Shown here: one piece after another, positions 63,029 to 64,000 of the stretch
Position numbering within the stretch: the stretch's first letter is position 1
Layout: each line of letters begins with the position of its first letter
Notes under the pieces: generated by a model
Seen by the model: only the letters and a program-made list of their open reading frames with translations
What the model was told of the DNA's origin: nothing
The model's database searches: none
Assembly: GCF_008932295.1 (NCBI RefSeq)
Contig: NZ_WBWA01000016.1
Location: forward strand, 54,283 to 118,282
From: Brucella tritici
Lineage (GTDB): Bacteria > Pseudomonadota > Alphaproteobacteria > Rhizobiales > Rhizobiaceae
Direction: 5' to 3'
DNA: 64,000 nucleotides
Position numbers and translations under genes: made by a program

Positions 63029-63823
63029 ATGAGCACGCAGGCCGAAGCTGCCATAACAACCCGCCGTGAAGGTGCCATTCTGGAAGTTACGTTGGACCGG
63101 CCCAAGGCCAACGCGATTGATCTTCCAACGTCGCGGATCATGGGGCAAACCTTCGCGGCCTTTCGCGACGATCCCGAACTGCGCGTCGCCATTCTCAAGA
63201 CCGCCGGTGAACGCTTCTTCTCTGCCGGTTGGGATTTGAAAGCGGCAGCCGAAGGCGCTCCCATCGACGGTGACTATGGGATTGGCGGCTTTGGCGGCAT
63301 TCAGGAACTGCGCGACCTGAACAAGCCTGTCATCGCGTGTGTCAGCGGCATGGCCGCAGGGGGTGGCTTCGAACTCGCTCTGTCCTGCGATCTGATCTAT
63401 GCTGCGGACCACTCTTCTTTTTCATTGCCGGAAATCCGCTCGGGAACCATTGCAGATGCAGCAAGCATCCGACTTCCGAAACGCATTCCTTATCACATCG
63501 CGATGGAACTGTTGTTGACCGGCCGCTGGATCGACGCTCAGGAAGCGCATCGCTGGGGCCTCGTCAACGAGGTCCTGCCTCAAGATAAACTGGAAGAACG
63601 CGTATGGGAGATCGCACGTTTGCTGGCATCCGGTCCGCCGCTGGTTTACGCAGCAATCAAGGAGACGGTTCGTCGCGCTGAAAGTGAAGACTTCCAAACC
63701 ATGATGAATCTCATCATGCGACGCAAACTGGCCACGGTCGATATTCTCTATGGATCCGAAGATAATCTGGAAGGCGCCAAAGCTTTCGCTGAGAAGCGTG
63801 ACCCTGTTTGGAAAGGGAAGTAA
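63029..63823 (+). CDS. CaiD-like enoyl-CoA hydratase, second copy
   Basis: A 264-aa paralogue of the preceding gene. It shares VTLDRPKANAID, FRDDPELRVAI, RFFSAGWDLKAAAEG and the terminal KRDPVWKGK with CaiD and with the first copy. The glutamates are in GGGFELALSCD and LPEIRSGTIAD. The loop after the second Glu differs from copy one (GTIADAAS versus GVLPDIGS), which suggests a different substrate or direction. It starts 1 base after the first copy and ends the operon. It could hydrate a second intermediate or remove water from a hydroxyacyl-CoA. Confidence 0.87.
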   Translation: MSTQAEAAITTRREGAILEVTLDRPKANAIDLPTSRIMGQTFAAFRDDPELRVAILKTAGERFFSAGWDLKAAAEGAPIDGDYGIGGFGGIQELRDLNKPVIACVSGMAAGGGFELALSCDLIYAADHSSFSLPEIRSGTIADAASIRLPKRIPYHIAMELLLTGRWIDAQEAHRWGLVNEVLPQDKLEERVWEIARLLASGPPLVYAAIKETVRRAESEDFQTMMNLIMRRKLATVDILYGSEDNLEGAKAFAEKRDPVWKGK

Positions 63824-63897
63824 CAGCAGGCATTTCCATCGTCAGCCTGGATGTCCCGGCTGAATGAGTTCATTTTTTCTGCGGGGTTTGAAAGTCT

Positions 63898-63974
<77 letters not shown>

Positions 63975-64000
63975 ATAAACTTTGTGCGCACCGAGCTTAA

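Noticed and set aside
63838..63880. Possible terminator of the right-hand operon (CAGCC/GGCTG, AATGA/TCATT then Ts)
   Set aside because: The stems are short and imperfect. A T run is present, but the evidence is too weak to annotate.

Overview
The window looks like part of an alphaproteobacterial genome, most likely Brucella/Ochrobactrum (Brucellaceae). The reasons are the protein families present, the asd-leuB-leuD neighbourhood, the dense ABC-transporter operons, and an initiator tRNA with the A-U/G-C/G-C anticodon-stem variant known from Rhizobiales. This assignment is an inference; no marker such as 16S rRNA is in the window. I saw no prophage, insertion sequence, CRISPR array or rRNA.

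Layout. (1) 1-8477: a peptide-type ABC importer operon (solute-binding protein, two permeases, fused double ATPase) carrying an FAD oxidoreductase, an aminothiazoline-carboxylate-hydrolase-family protein and an M20 amidohydrolase. (2) 8660-10689: a diguanylate cyclase with a duplicated sensor domain, convergent with a YigZ/IMPACT protein. (3) 10859-18226: a BMP-type ABC importer operon with a cytosine-deaminase-like amidohydrolase and an amidase, probably for a nucleobase or related heterocycle. (4) 18162-42363: mostly housekeeping and single genes: PAP2 phosphatase, TypA, MgtE, a Bcr-type exporter, an M3 peptidase, a VOC protein, a CitE-like lyase, LeuD, a small zincin, a LysE exporter, a DapA-like protein, the ohr/ohrR pair, Asd, an unusual MFS transporter, Ada, LeuB, a Trm112-like protein, a LON-domain protein, a thioredoxin co-chaperone, a ProX editing protein and tRNA-Gly. 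(5) 42492-63823: a DHA2 exporter followed by a large catabolic supercluster. (6) 63898-63974: initiator tRNA.

The most interesting part is 44201-63823. Three transcription units surround one divergent promoter with a palindromic operator at 55448-55488. The leftward unit encodes a complete cationic-amino-acid-type ABC importer, an M20 amidohydrolase and a dimethylargininase (DDAH). The rightward unit encodes a TetR regulator, an AruH-like arginine transaminase, an AruI-like 2-ketoarginine decarboxylase, an acyl-CoA dehydrogenase, an ADP-forming acyl-CoA ligase and two CaiD-like crotonobetainyl-CoA hydratases. Upstream lie a RidA protein, a second binding protein and permease without an ATPase, a PuuB-like FAD oxidase and a trimethylamine-dehydrogenase homologue with an altered substrate cage. 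I infer a pathway for arginine and N-methylated arginines (or similar guanidino or onium compounds). DDAH would release dimethylamine and citrulline, while transamination and decarboxylation would give 4-guanidinobutyraldehyde. A CoA-thioester route modelled on carnitine metabolism would replace the usual guanidinobutyrase step, for which no gene is present here.

Short palindromic intergenic repeats, bidirectional terminators and translationally coupled starts (ATGA, TGATG) are common through the window.
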